Below, piece after piece: positions 23,616 through 35,020 of a stretch of 64,000 nt of DNA. The stretch is from Closterium sp. Naga37s-1. Lineage: Eukaryota; Streptophyta; Zygnematophyceae; Desmidiales; Closteriaceae. The position numbers and the translations under genes were made by a program. How positions within the stretch are numbered: the first letter of the stretch is position 1; every line of letters starts with the position of its first letter. The DNA lies in assembly GCA_947471745.1 (NCBI GenBank), contig CANJKZ010000929.1, positions 992,001 through 1,056,000 of the forward strand, written 5' to 3'. Under the pieces are notes generated by a model, which was not told the DNA's origin, searched no databases, and saw nothing but the letters and a program-made list of their open reading frames with translations.

Positions 23616-25100
23616 CTACACCTGCTGCTGCTGTTGCCAGACCTTGTACATGACGTCCTCCACAAACTTGACGTCACGGTTGACCAGCGTCTTCTTGCTC
23701 TTGGGGTCCCACATCAGCCACCCCTTCGAGTCAGAAGCCATCCCAAGATCGACAGCCCACACAGCAGCCAGTTCAAGCTTGTGCCTCTGCTCCTTAGGCA
23801 CCATCACAAGCCCCATGCAGCCCCACACCCGCAACATGTCAATGGATGGCTTCTTCCCAAGCCAACGCTCGTACGGCACCCAGTGCTTGTCGCCAACATG
23901 TGTCAAGACCCTGTTCTTGACCGTGATCACATGGCGAACGGCATCAGGCCAGAACTTGTAAGGCATCCCAGCTGCCCCCAGCAGAGTCTTAGCTGCCTCG
24001 CCGATGGTCCGGTTGGCACGCTCAGCAATGCCGTTCTGCTGCGGTGTTCCTGGGTAGGTCAGCTGGTGTCGGATGTCGTTCCTCTTGAGAAACTTGGTGA
24101 ATTCCGCTCCAAGGAACTCTCAACCACGGTCGCTCCTCAGCATCTTCACCAGCCGCATCGCTTGCCGCTCCACCATCGGCAACCAATCCTCCTTGATCGC
24201 CGCTGCAGCGTCGCTCTTCTTGGACAAGGAACGTGCCCACGTGAAACGGCTCCATTCGTCCACCATAGTGAGGAAGTACAGCACTCCCCCAGTCCCCTCA
24301 ATCCTCATTGGACCCACCAGGTCCATGTGCACCACCTCCAATGGCGCCTTTGCCTATCCCTCCGCATGTGGAAACGGGAACCGAGCAAACTTGTTTTGCA
24401 TGCACGCCTCGCAGATGCCATAGTGAGCGCCATCTCCTTGCAGTTGCAGCCCATGCACGCACTTCTCCTTGTGCATCACCTCCAATGTGGAAACAGCAAC
24501 ATGTGCGAGCCGCCAATGCCAAGTCTCCCAATCCGCTTGGCCCTAGGTAGCCGACGCCTTCACCGCCGCGCTTCCTCCAATCAGCTCCTCTCCTTGCACA
24601 CCTTGCTGCTCCTCCTCGGTGACACTCTCCTCCATAGATGCCGCCGCTGCCGCCTTGCCCGATTTCTGCCAAGGGAGGAGTGGAATCTGCCACATCCGCT
24701 TGTGGACATCCCCTTTCCGCTGTAGGTCCCAAATCAGCCGCTCATCGTTGTAGGCACGATAGCGCTCCGAGCCAATCATCTCGGTGTTCACACCCGCATC
24801 TCCCAACCGGCCAGTAGAAATCAGGTTCGCGCACAAGTCTGGCACCCACAGCACGTTCTTCAGCCCCATGAGCTCTCCATCCGCTCCCATGAACTAGGCG
24901 CACCCCATGCCCATGACCTTGGCCTTGGCGCCCGTCGCGGATGTGACATGGAGATGGGTGCGGGCTGAATCTCATCGAGTAAATCCGCACGAGGAGTCAT
25001 ATGCCTGGAGCTTCCGGAGTCAATCACCCAATGGGTGAGGGGGTGTAGGAGAACCTTAGCAGCCATAGCGACGCCGGTTGCGCCTTCGTTCACGAAGAAG
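23616..25100 (-). pseudogene. pol: F-family protease-integrase, fragmented
   Basis: Read from high to low coordinates. Protease (HWVIDSGSSRHMTPRADL, near 25020) is intact in motif but soon frameshifts. A GAG-pre-integrase region (LWVPDLCANLISTGRLGDAG) lies in 24543-24890, and integrase core pieces (VVHMDLVGPMRIEGTGGVLY, VKMLRSDRG) in 24120-24341. AERANRTI-like sequence sits near 24000-24030 in another frame. The C-terminal domain (LRVWGCMGLVMVPKEQRHK, GWLMWDPKSKKTLVNRDVKF) is in 23616-23966. Each piece ends in a stop or shift. Confidence 0.8.
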
Positions 25101-25160
25101 AAGAAACAAGCCTTCCGCTCCTCAGATTTGCTACCTTTCTCCTCATCCTTCTCCTCTCCA

Positions 25161-27097
25161 CTAGCTCCAGGAGTAGTACCAGTCCCGGCAGCTCCAGTAC
25201 CTCCAATACAAGCACCTCCAGGACCAAAGACATCAGCACTCCAAGCGCCTCGACGACAAGCAGCTCCAGCAGCACGACTCCTCAGGCGGGTACGCAACGC
25301 AAGCCACTCTCGGGCCTGCTGTGGTGAGACAGGCCCGCGTCGTGAAACGAGACCTAGAGGAACGCTAGCAGACTTAGCACCCCCAAGCTCCGCACCTCCC
25401 GGCACCTCACGGACGGGCTCAGCACCCCCAGACTCCGCAACCGCAGGCTCAGCACCCCCAGGCTCCGCACTCCCCAGCACCTCACGCGCAGGCTCAGCAC
25501 CCCCAGAAGCAGCACCCCCAGCAGCACCTCCTGCAGCAGCACCTGAGTCGCTAGTGACCTCTACAGGCTCAACCAAGGGGGGCGGGTCTACCTGAGACAC
25601 ACCTGAAGGAGTAGGACCCTGAGGGGGAAGGGGGTCTACCGGAGGGGGACCTGGAGCGAGGAAAAGCGACGGGGGAGGAAGAGGGACAGTGCGGTAGGGG
25701 GAGCGACGGTAGAAAGGAACCGACTCGTCAAAGGTGACGTCCTGACAGGGGAAGACACGGCGCGAGGTGGGGTGGTAAAACTGCCAGCCATGCGCGTCAG
25801 AGACAAAGCCAAGGAAGATACAGGGAATGGTGCGGGAGGAGAGCTTGCTCGCGGACGAATCGCGGACAAGAGCACGAGCACCCCACACCCGGAAACGCGA
25901 CGCATCGCCAAACTCCCCCCTCCAAAGCAGTGTGGGCGAGGTCTCCAGCAAGGAGACACGGGGCCAGAGGTTGAGCTGCTGCGCGGCGTACCGGACCGCA
26001 AACGGCCACAGAAAATGGGGAGCCGCCGCATGAATCAAGGAGGTACGACCGACCTTCATGACTAAGCCAATGCGGCGCTCAGCAACCCCATTTTGCTGTG
26101 GTGAGCCCGGAAGTGTGAATGACTGCTCGATGCCCTCCCCCTGACAGAAGGCCGGCAAGAGGTCGGAGGTGAACTCACCACCTCCATCAGAGTGCAGACA
26201 CAGGACAGGAAGGTCCTGGCGGAACCTCCGGCGGAGCTGAAGACGAACTGCTCGGATCCAAGAGATCAGGACAGCAGGGACCTCACCCTTGGTCCGTAAG
26301 GGGAAGACCGTGGTGTAACGCGAGTAGTCGTCGACAACCAGCAGAAAGTACCGCTCGCCGCCCAGTCCACGAACGCGGGCTGGGCCCCACACGTCCATGT
26401 GGAGGGTCTGCAGGGGAGCCTCTGTGGGGGGAAACGAGGAGGAGTGAGGAGCGGCGCACTGCAGCCCCTTGACACAAGGAAGGCAGGGCGGCGCAGGGGA
26501 GGCAGGGAGGGGAGGGAGAGATCGGGCAAGACCAGACACAAGGAGGCGACGGTGCATGCCACGTAGGCGTGGCAAGGAGAGGCGACGGTGGTGCTTGAGA
26601 AGAGTCTGGTGCGACAGAGAGTGACACTCACAAGGGGAGGCTACCTGACCTGACGCAGACACCTGACCAGTAGCAGCTACCTGAGGAGGCGCAATCGTCA
26701 GTGTGTAAAGACTCGACCCTGGCCGACAGGTGAACGTGGCCAGGTGGCGGCCGGTCCGGGAGCACGCACAGATCGCCACACGCTGTCCGTACGGATCAAC
26801 CCACTGGTCCTGGAGAACTGCGTTGCTCACCAAGTTCGTAGAGAACGAGGGGAGGTAGAAGCCTGTCAGTGAGCCAGACGGAACCGCTTGGCACGGGAGC
26901 ACAGTGGTGGACCATGCAAGAACTGGGCCCCCTGAGGGGTCAGCCAGAGAGACTGCAACAGGTGCAGGGAGTGGTGTGAGTGCAGTACTGTCACGAAAGA
27001 AATAGCGGTAAGCGCCTGAGTCAAGCGTGAAGGTGTGCAATGCCTCAGCAGACGCAGTACCTGAGGAAGCAGACTCGCTAGCACCTAAGGCAGCAGC
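25161..27097 (-). pseudogene. pol: G-family PR-integrase-hinge (element E)
   Basis: 5' half of a G-family Copia on the minus strand, continuing from 35021 across the TRIM. Protease carries TFTLDSGAYRYFFRD. GAG-pre-integrase is seen as LKHHRRLSLPRLRGMHRR. The integrase core has LHMDVWGPARVRGLGGERYF, CLHSDGGGEFTSDLLPAF and PGSPQQNGVAERRIGLVM, so all three acidic residues are present. The hinge (VDPLPPQGPTPSGVSQVD, GGAEPAREVLGSAE, SPQQAREWLALR) ends near 25160, where F sequence takes over in frame. The frame 24860-27115 is open through the chimera and into the TRIM. RT and RNase H of this element are absent. Confidence 0.85.
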
Positions 27098-27120
27098 TGT
27101 CACAATCCCAACCACTAGAC

Positions 27121-28235
27121 TGCGGAGATAACTACTACAATGGGAGCTAGACTATGGGCTAGGCACGGGTGCTTGTGTGATCTCTGCGTTCGTTGGTCCT
27201 TAGTCGTTTTCCTAGTGCACACACTGCTTGCTAGTTCACGGGGCAAATTGGCAAGAGTTTCATTAGAGAAAGTTGACAACAATGGTACAATAAAGTTGGC
27301 ATGGCAAGACTACATCGAAGCTAGCGTTCAGGTCGGTCGACTGCCAGCGCAGCACGGTCGACTGCGTTCCAGCACGACTTGGTCGACCGCGCTCCAGCAG
27401 TGCAAAGTCGACGGCGTGCCAACACTGCAGGTTGACGGCGTGCCAGCGTAGCTCCCGCAGTACAGCATCGCACCACCTTCGCAGGTGCTCGCAGATGATT
27501 GGCGTGCTGAGCCTTGTCACCTGCACAACGCACACACCAAGTCATCCTCGTGCTGACGACTGCACCTGATCCGCCACGTCGACCTCAGGATACCACCACT
27601 GAGGTCGGGCTCGCCAACTTCGCCTGGGCGACTGTCGCACTCCTCCGCAGAACCTTGTCACCCAGGTAACCTGGTCGGCCGGGCAACCACGTCGACCAGC
27701 TGCTCTCGTTCGTGTCCGTCGACCTCCCAAGTCGACAGCCACCTCTAGTCGACCTCACCAGGTCGACCATACCCCTGGTCGACCAGCTCCACGTCGACCA
27801 GCACAGTCGTCAGCCGACCACCCAAGTAGGCTACCCGAAGTCGGCGTCACCAAGTCGACGCCCCTTCTACGTCGGCGCCGACTTCCAGACCGACCTCTTG
27901 AAGTCGGCGACCTCCCAAGTCGGCGACCTTGCAAGTCGGTGACCTTGCAAGTCGGTGACATTGCAAGTCGGCGACCTTGCAAGTCGGTGACCTTGCAAGT
28001 CGGTGACCTGCAAGTCGGTGACCTGCAAGTCGGTGCCGACTTCCAGGTCAACGTGCCACATCGCCGACCACCAGTTGAAGTCGGCTGCCGGCTTCCCAAG
28101 TCGACCAACCCCGTCGACCAGCTCGCCCAAGTCGGCGTCGCCCACTGCTGCAAGTCGGCTGTACCTCCCGTACACCCAACCACGAAGTCGGCTCCGCCCA
28201 AGCGAGGACGGGGCCAACAACAACTCCCGTTGACA
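27121..28235 (-). repeat. 3' LTR of element J
   Basis: 1,115 bp. On the plus strand it runs from TGCGGAGATAAC to ...CTCCCGTTGACA. Contains a 16-18-bp tandem array (AAGTCGGTGACCTTGC type) at about 27899-28045 and many GTCGACC words. Confidence 0.92.
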
Positions 28236-28359
28236 CTCCCCTGCTGCGTTCACGCTTGGGCCCCCAGCCCACACGGCATCACTGCTCGGAAAATAGCTCA
28301 TCGGCGTGCACCCAACACACAACACGCCGGTCACCGCACCAGCCATGCAGGAGGGCATG

Positions 28360-31300
28360 GCACCTACTGCTGTACGTTGTTGTCCCCGTCGCCCACGTCG
28401 ACCAAGCGCACCTGGCCAATGGCAACGGAGCACCGGTTGAAGGCCGAATAGTGCAGCGCCTTCGTCAGAAAGTCGGCCGGCTGCTCAGCGGTCGGGATGT
28501 ACTTCAGCGAAAACTTCCCGCGCTTCACCATGTGCTGCAGCCAGGCCTGTCGCCGCTCCATGTGCTTGAGGTTGCCCGTCAACCCCATGCCCTCGGCGAC
28601 TGTGATTGCCGACTTGTTGTCCACCCGAAGGACGGTCAGCTTCCCAGCATCCAGCATCCAACTCTGCGAGGAGAAAACGAAGTCGGCGTCCCTCCTTGCC
28701 GGCTTCGGTGGCTGCCACGTACTCCAACTCGGTCGACGACAACGTCGCGCACTTGATGCGCTGGCTCGACCAGGAGACTGCGGCCCCTCCGTAGACGAAC
28801 ACGTAGCCGCCCGTGCTCGTCCTGTTCTGCTTGTCACCGGCGTCGTCGGCGTCCACGTAGCCGACCAGCTCCAGTGGCTCAGGTCCACCGCCGAACTCCA
28901 GGGCGGTGTCACGCATGTTGGCGAGGTAGGCGAGCCAGCGGTCGACCTCGCGCCAGTGCTGGTCGCTCCTCACCGTGAGGCCGCTCCCCAGCTTGCTGCA
29001 GGCGAAGGTGATGTCCGGCCTCGTCGTCGTCACCGCGAATTGCAGCGAGCCGACCTTCTGCCGGTACTCCTCCTCCTGTCGCTCCTGTGCCTCCTCGTTG
29101 TCGAAGGTGAGCGCGGCGTAGGCATCGACCGAGACCGGCGTCTTCGGGGTGCGCCCGGTCTACTCCTCGTCGATGAAGCGCCTACGCAGCTTATCGGCGT
29201 AGCCCTGCTGGTGCAGCCACAGCTTCCCCGCCGACCTGTCGCGGACGATCTCCAGCCCGAGGTACTTCTACACCGGCGAGATCTCACGCAGCTCGAAGAC
29301 GGACTCCAGCAGCTCCTTCAGCTCCTTCAGCATCTCGGTGCTGCTGCTGGCGGCGAGAAGGTCGTCGACGTAGACCAGCACCCAGCAGGCCACTCCGTCG
29401 TCGCCGACCTTGAAGTACAGAGCCTCATCGACCTGGCTCTTCTTCCACCCAGCGCCGACAAGCACGTCGTTGAGCGCCAAGTACCACAGCAGCGTCGACT
29501 GCTTCAGCCCGTACAGGCTCTTCAGCAGCTTGCACACCCGGCCGGTTCCGTCGTTGAAGTAGTCCGGCTGGGACATGTAGAGCACCCGGTCGAGCTTGCT
29601 CTGCAGGAAGGCGTTCTTCATGTCGAGCTGCATCAGGTTGAGGTTGAGGACGGCGACGATGCTGAGGAAGATCCTCACCGTGACGTAGCTGCCCACCGGC
29701 GCGAACGTCTCGTCGTAGTCGGCGCCATACACCGGGGTGAAGCCCTTCATGACCAGCCTCGCCTTCTCACGCTCGACGGTGTCGTCGATGTGATACTTCG
29801 TCGTCAGCACCCACCGGTTTTTCATGATGTTCACTCCCGGTGGGCGTTCGACCAGCTCCCAAGTGCCCATGTTGATGAGGCTACGGATCTCCTCTTCCAT
29901 GGCGGCCTTCACCGCCGGGCCCTTCCAGCTCGCCAACCCCTCCTTCATTGTCATCGTCGAGATGTCCCAACGGTGCTCGGGGTCAGCATGCAAGTCGGGG
30001 TCGAGCTCCGGAAACTCCTCATCCTCCTCGGCGTCGTCATATGCCAGGTCGTCGTCGTCCGCGTCGTACACCGTGGTGAAGGCAGCGGGGACGAAGAAGT
30101 CGGGCGATCTCCGAAGTCGGCCTGACTTCCGGGGTTCAGGCCGAACCTCCACCACGTCACTCTTGGTGGACTCCTCGGCGTCCCCACCTTCGTCATCGTC
30201 TTCACTGCCCTCGTCGTCCTGCTGCACCTCGGTCGACTTCCTGGCCGACCTCTCCCCTGTGGTCGGCTCCCCTGCCGACTGCCTGGTTGCCGATTGCTCC
30301 GTGGTCGGCGTCACTGCTGCCTGCTCCCCTGTCGGCTGCTGCTCCTCGACCTGCTCCTCCCCTATCGGCGTCGACTTCAATCCCACGTCGACTTGCCCCT
30401 CGTCACGTCGGCCACCGACGATGCCCTTGGCCGGCGCCGAAGGCAACGTCCCACTACTCCCCTCATCGTCGGAGGTTGACATAGGAGTCTGCCCGTGCAG
30501 GTCGGCCACGAGGGGAGGGGCAGGGGTCGTAGGGAAAGGGGAAGGAGGACGGACGACCTCGGCGTCCTCAGCAGCAAGCTCACCGATTTTGGCGAGCAGA
30601 GGCAGCGTCGCCGTCGAGGTATCGGTCGGCGGGGTGGTTGGCGTCCGACCTGACACCGGCCCGTGCTCCGACTTCCACACTTCCAGCGACATATCCTCGT
30701 AAAACACCACGTCCGACGTGGTGACCACCCGGTTGGCGTCGATGTCGAGGAGCTCCCAGCCCTTGCTCTCCGCCGACACGCCAAGATGAAGGCCCCACCT
30801 GGCCTTCGGCTTCAGCTTCCCACCACGCTGCTGCTCGGGAACAAGGAACTGCGCCATGCAGCCCCACACCCGCGCCATCGACAAGTCGGGATTCTGCCCG
30901 GTCAGCAGCTGGTACGTTGTCGTCCCCGGCGGCAGCGTCGACCGCTCAAGGCAGTTGCGGACCCAGACGGCCTGCCGTAGAGCGAGGTGCCACCAGTGGT
31001 GCTGCACGCCCACGTGCAGCAGCATCGTCCGCACCGACTCCACCACCGTTCGCATCTCCCTCTCCGCCATTCCATCCACGAAGTGGGTGAACTTCTTCCC
31101 GAGGAACTCCCCTCCTCGGTCCGAGCGCAACATCAGCACCGACTTCTTCGTCTGCCTCTCCACCAACACCAGCCACTTCTGGAACTCCAGCAGCATATCC
31201 GACTTCTTGGTGACCGGCCTCGCCCACACGAAGCGAGACTTGCGGTCCTTCAGCAGCAGGAAGTACAAGCTACCGTCCTTGGCAGCCACGCGGAACGGCC

Positions 31301-33469
31301 CGCACAGGTCGATGTGCACGACGGCCAGCACGTCGTCGGCGTCGGAGCCTTGGTCGGGGAAGGTGTGCCGCGCCAGCTTCCCGTCGACGCACGAGACACA
31401 CGGTGAGTCGGCGCCCGTCGCCGACTTGAGGTCCAGCCCAATGGCGACCGCGTTCTTCGCCGATCTCCGAATGGTGTCCATGCCGACGTGCGCAAGCCTC
31501 GCGTGCATCCTGTCCGGCGTCGACTTCGCCTTCAAGACAATCGCCCGCAGGGCCACGACCTCCGGCGTGGGCGACGTCGACCTCGTTGAGCAGGGACGCA
31601 GGTCGGTCCAGAGGACACGCCCAGAGTATGTCGCCCGACCGAGCACCTCTCCCGCTGCCGAGACGAGCAGCATGCCGTCTCCGTCCTCCTGCAGCTTCAC
31701 GCCGTGCTCCTTCAGCTGGCCGGACGACAGCAGGTTAGCCCGCACACCCGGGACGTACAGCACGTCGGGGATGAGCACCTGCTTCCCGGCCTCCCCTTGC
31801 AGGGCGACGGTGCCACGGCCCTGGACGTCCTGCAGCGCCCCATTGAAGCCGCGCACGTGCTTGATGGGGCCACTCGGCTGCAGGTCGACGAAGACTTCCT
31901 TCGTCCCCATCAGGTGGTGGGAGCAGCGGCTGTCGAGCAGGACCACCGCCGGGTTCGCCTGCACACCTGCCGCCACTGCCTGGAAGTCCTCTCCGACCTC
32001 CGGCGCCAGCGAGACGGTCGGCTCCACGACGCCGACCAGCGAGCACGACGCTGTCTTGTCATCCCGCGCCTTGCCGCCAGTAGAGGAGTCAGCGTCCTTC
32101 GCCGAAGTCGACGTCTTGGTCGACTTCGTCTCCTTGCGCGGCTTGTTCCCTCCTCGACGAGGACGACGACTGCCAGACCTCCCGCGGCCTCCCTTGGCGT
32201 CGTCGTCGTCGGAGTCACTGCGGTCGGGGCACTCGAAGGAGAGGTGGTCGGGGTCGCCGCACAGCCAGCACTCCCGACGTCGACCTCCTCCTCCTCGAAC
32301 GCTGTCCTTGGTCAACTTCTTCTTGTCGACCTCCTTGGCCGGCTTCCAGCCACCGCTACCGCCGCCACCAGACTGTCCACGCTGCCCCGGTCGACCTCCT
32401 TGCATCGCCGGGGCGACGAAGTTAGCCTGCGCCAAGAGCTCCTGTGATCGCTCTGCCTCCTGCATCGCCTCGTCCTGCAGGATGTACGAGGTCAAGTTGT
32501 CCTCGTTGAGCGTCGTCCTCATGCTCAGCGCCATTGACAGCTGTTTCAGGAGGTTGTAGCTACTCGAGAGTCCCTGCATGACGTGGGTGACGTACGACGC
32601 CGTCGAGTACTGTGCGCCGGCCATCCTGATGGTGGCGAGAATTCGCCGGGCTCGGTTGCAGTAGTCGGTCGTCGTCTCCTCGTCGCCCATACGCAGGTGC
32701 GTCAGCTGTCCCTCCAGCTGGGCGATGAACAAGTCGTCGGTGACTTGGTAGGTCGACTGAATGAAGTGCCACGCCTGGTGGCCGGCGTCGAGGTACTCCC
32801 GACACCACTTCAAGGCGATCTGCACGCCCGGCGAGCAGCACCGCGAGATGACTGTGAAGGTCAACAGCTGCACGGCGCGAAACTCTGCTCGCAGGTCGGG
32901 GTCGTCCGGTGTCGCCATGGTTCCTCGGGCGAAGCCGATCAGCCCGGCCATCTCCAGCTAGGGCTCAATAGCTTCCTTCCAGGTGAGGATGTCGGGTCGA
33001 CCGACTAGCGGGGGGTGACCGAGATCCTGTCCGGCGTAAACTTGAAGTAGCCGTAGCTCGGCGCAATCCCGCTCGCTGTCACGTGTGTCGCCGACATCGG
33101 TGACAGCCCGCTTCGTCGACCTCCGACTTCGCCCTGCGAGGTGCCTGCAGCCGCCGTCAACCGCATCCCTCGCGCCTGAACGCCGCCAACTTCATCGGCG
33201 TGTATCACACCTCTCTGCCTCGACGTGCCTCCCGCACTGCTGCCGACTTGGCCACCTCCGGCGTTGACGCCCACGTCGACGCCGCCCTCTGTGTTCACCA
33301 GTCGAGGAGACGCAGATTGAGAAGGGTGCAACGTCGCCCACATGGTGCGAATGCCAGCCTCCACAACCGCCCAGGTGATCGTTCCGTACTCCTGGGCCGC
33401 ATGGCGTGTCCTCGCGTCCTCCAGCTGTGCCTCTAGGGTCTCCATCACCTTCGCGTCACCTACGCGCAA
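28360..33469 (-). pseudogene. gag-pol: J gag-pol, interrupted
   Basis: The gag N-terminus (33005-33469; METLEAQLEDARTRHAAQEY) is frame-shifted from the main frame. A TAG replaces the Gln of EPQLEM near 32957. The frame 29268-32951 (1,227 codons) then runs through the gag core (LTFTVISRCCSPG), CCHC knuckle (CWLCGDPDHLSFEC), protease (VVLLDSRCSHHLMG, with Arg for the usual Gly of DSG), integrase (HIDLCGPFRVAAKDGS, LMLRSDRGGEFLGKKF, then a gap of about 15 residues before GMAEREMRTVVE) and RT (MQLDMKNAFLQSKLD, LKSLYGLKQSTLLWY, LVYVDDLLAASS). It ends at TAG 29268-29270, in SPV*KYLGLEI. RNase H continues beyond with another stop near 29160 and a frameshift near 28690, ending with ADFLTKALHYSAFNR near 28430. 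Confidence 0.88.
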
Positions 33470-33573
33470 GCTAGAGACTGCACGGCTGCCGGCCTACGAA
33501 CAACTTAGGTAAATGACCTCTACGTCGACCTGACTGAAAAGTAAGTCGTGTGCCGTCCACGCTCACCGCACCA

Positions 33574-34688
33574 TGCGGAGATAACTACTACAACGGGAGC
33601 TAGACTACGGGCTAGGCATGGGTGCTCGTGTGATCTCAGCGTTCGTTGGTCCTTAGTCGTTTTCCTAGTGCACACACTGCTTGCTAGTTCACGGGGCAAA
33701 TTGGCAAGAGTTTTACTAGAGAAAGTTGAGAACTATGGTACAATGAAGTTGGCATGGCAAGACTACATCAGAGCTAGCGTTCAGGTCGGTCGACTGCCAG
33801 CGCAGCATGGTCGATTGCGTTCCAGCACGACTTGGTCGACCGCACTCCAGCAGTGCAAAGTCGACGGCGTGCCAACACTGCAGGTTGACAGCGTGCCAGC
33901 GTAGCTCCCGCAGTACAGCATCGCACCACCTTCGCAGGTGCTCGCAGATGATTGGCGTGCTGAGCCTTGTCACCTGCACAACGCACACACCAAGTCATCC
34001 TCGTGCTGACGACTCCACCTGATCCGCCACGTCGACCTCGGGATACCACCACTGAGGTCGGGCTCGCCAACTTCGCCTGGGCGACTGTCGCACTCCTCTG
34101 CAGAACCTCGTCACCCAGGTAACCTGGTCGGTCGGGCAACCACGTCGACCAGCTGCTCTCGTACGTGTCCGTCGACCTCCCAAGTCGACAGCCACCTCCA
34201 GTCGACCTCACCAGGTCGACCATACCCCTGGTCGACCAGCTCCACGTCGACCAGCACAGTCGTCAGCCGACCACCCAAGTCGGCTACCCGAAGTCGGCGT
34301 CACCAAGTCGACGCCCCTTCTACGTCGGCGCCGACTTCCAGACCGACCTCTTGAAGTCGGCGACCTCCCAAGTCGGCGACCTTGCAAGTCGGTGACCTTG
34401 CAAGTCGGTGACATTGCAAGTCGGCGACCTTGCAAGTCGGTGACCTTGCAAGTCGGTGACCTGCAAGTCGGTGACCTGCAAGTCGGTGCCGACTTCCAGG
34501 TCAACGTGCCACATCGCCGACCACCAGTTGAAGTCGGCCGCCGGCTTCCCAAGTCGACCAACCCCGTCGACCAGCTCGCCCAAGTCGGCGTCGCCCACTG
34601 CTGCAAGTCGGCTGTACCTCCCGTACACCCAACCACGAAGTCGGCTCCGCCCAAGCGAGGACCGGGCCAACAACAACTCCCATTGACA
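33574..34688 (-). repeat. 5' LTR of element J
   Basis: 1,115 bp, same ends and tandem array as the 3' copy (array at about 34352-34498). The internal region begins immediately below 33574 with the PBS. Confidence 0.92.
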
Positions 34689-34693
34689 TAGAC

Positions 34694-34808
34694 CATTGGG
34701 ATAAAAGGGCTTGTTAAATAGCGGGCCAGTGCGCCCATAGCCCCCCAGGACAACGAGCCTGTAACCCTTCCCTAGGATCAATCGGGGATCACCAGTGGAC
34801 CTCTGACA
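34694..34808 (-). repeat. TRIM 3' LTR (larger part)
   Basis: 115 of 138 bp. The other 23 bp are at 27098-27120. Element J split this LTR, duplicating TAGAC (27116-27120 and 34689-34693). Confidence 0.85.
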
Positions 34809-34877
34809 CCCCCCTGCACTGGGATGCCCGAAGTGCACAGACTGGGATTCGAACCCTAGACCTTCCCTCTGATACCA
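34809..34877 (-). other. TRIM internal domain with PBS and PPT
   Basis: 69 bp. PBS TGGTATCAGAG starts at 34877 on the minus strand and PPT AGTGCAGGGGGG occupies 34809-34820. Between them lies GGTTCGAATCC, a perfect match to the Pol III B-box consensus. Confidence 0.82.
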
Positions 34878-35015
34878 TGTCAGAATCCCAACCACTAGAC
34901 CATTGGGATAAAAGGGCGTGTTAAGTAGCGGGTCAGTGCGCCCACAACCCCCCAGGACAACGAGCCTGTAACCCTTCCCTAGGATCAATCGGGGATCACC
35001 AGTGGACCTCTGACA
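34878..35015 (-). repeat. TRIM 5' LTR
   Basis: 138 bp with 7-bp terminal inverted repeats (TGTCAGA/TCTGACA). The last 35 bases on the minus strand contain TGGTCTAGTGG, which fits a Pol III A box. Confidence 0.85.
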
Positions 35016-35020
35016 GCAGC

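Larger units (their letters stand above)
20760..25160 (-). mobile_element. F-family Copia element, 3' half
   Basis: Minus-strand element: protease near 25020, integrase, RT, RNase H, PPT (CTGAGGGGGAG, 21526-21536) and 3' LTR (20760-21525). The gag/LTR half is missing here. A matching 5' half lies at 5210-7150. At about 25160 the F sequence joins G-family hinge sequence in the same orientation. Stops and frameshifts interrupt PR and IN. Confidence 0.85.
27121..34688 (-). mobile_element. H-family Copia element J, structurally complete
   Basis: 7,568 bp, with LTRs of 1,115 bp each, TSD TAGAC, PBS TGGTGCGGTGAGC just inside the 5' LTR (33573 downwards on the minus strand) and PPT GCAGCAGGGGAG (28236-28247). 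The LTRs differ at roughly 27 positions by eye (about 97.6% identity). The gag-pol region has several stops and frameshifts, so the copy is inactive now. It is inserted in the TRIM, which is inserted in element E: a three-level nest. Confidence 0.93.
27098..35015 (-). mobile_element. TRIM element, interrupted by element J
   Basis: A terminal-repeat retrotransposon in miniature, 345 bp once the 27121-34693 insertion is removed. Two 138-bp LTRs (TGTCAGAGG...TTCTGACA on the minus strand) flank a 69-bp internal segment with a PBS (TGGTATCAGAG) directly after one LTR and a PPT (GCAGGGGGG) directly before the other. It has no coding capacity. The TSD is GCAGC at 27093-27097 and 35016-35020, lying inside element E. 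The LTRs differ at about 6 of 138 positions. Confidence 0.85.

Noticed and set aside
23544..24725. 393-codon plus-strand frame opposite F pol
   Set aside because: Antisense shadow of protease-integrase, with a Leu/His/Pro-rich composition typical of complement reading.
28497..32559. Long plus-strand open frames (542 and 567 codons) opposite element J
   Set aside because: They are antisense to clearly homologous gag-pol, are GC-driven, and show no domain of their own.
34834..34913. A tRNA gene on the minus strand (A and B boxes present)
   Set aside because: The sequence crosses an LTR/PBS boundary with matching LTRs, PPT and TSD, and no clean acceptor stem is evident. Treated as part of a TRIM, with the tRNA likeness kept as a finding.
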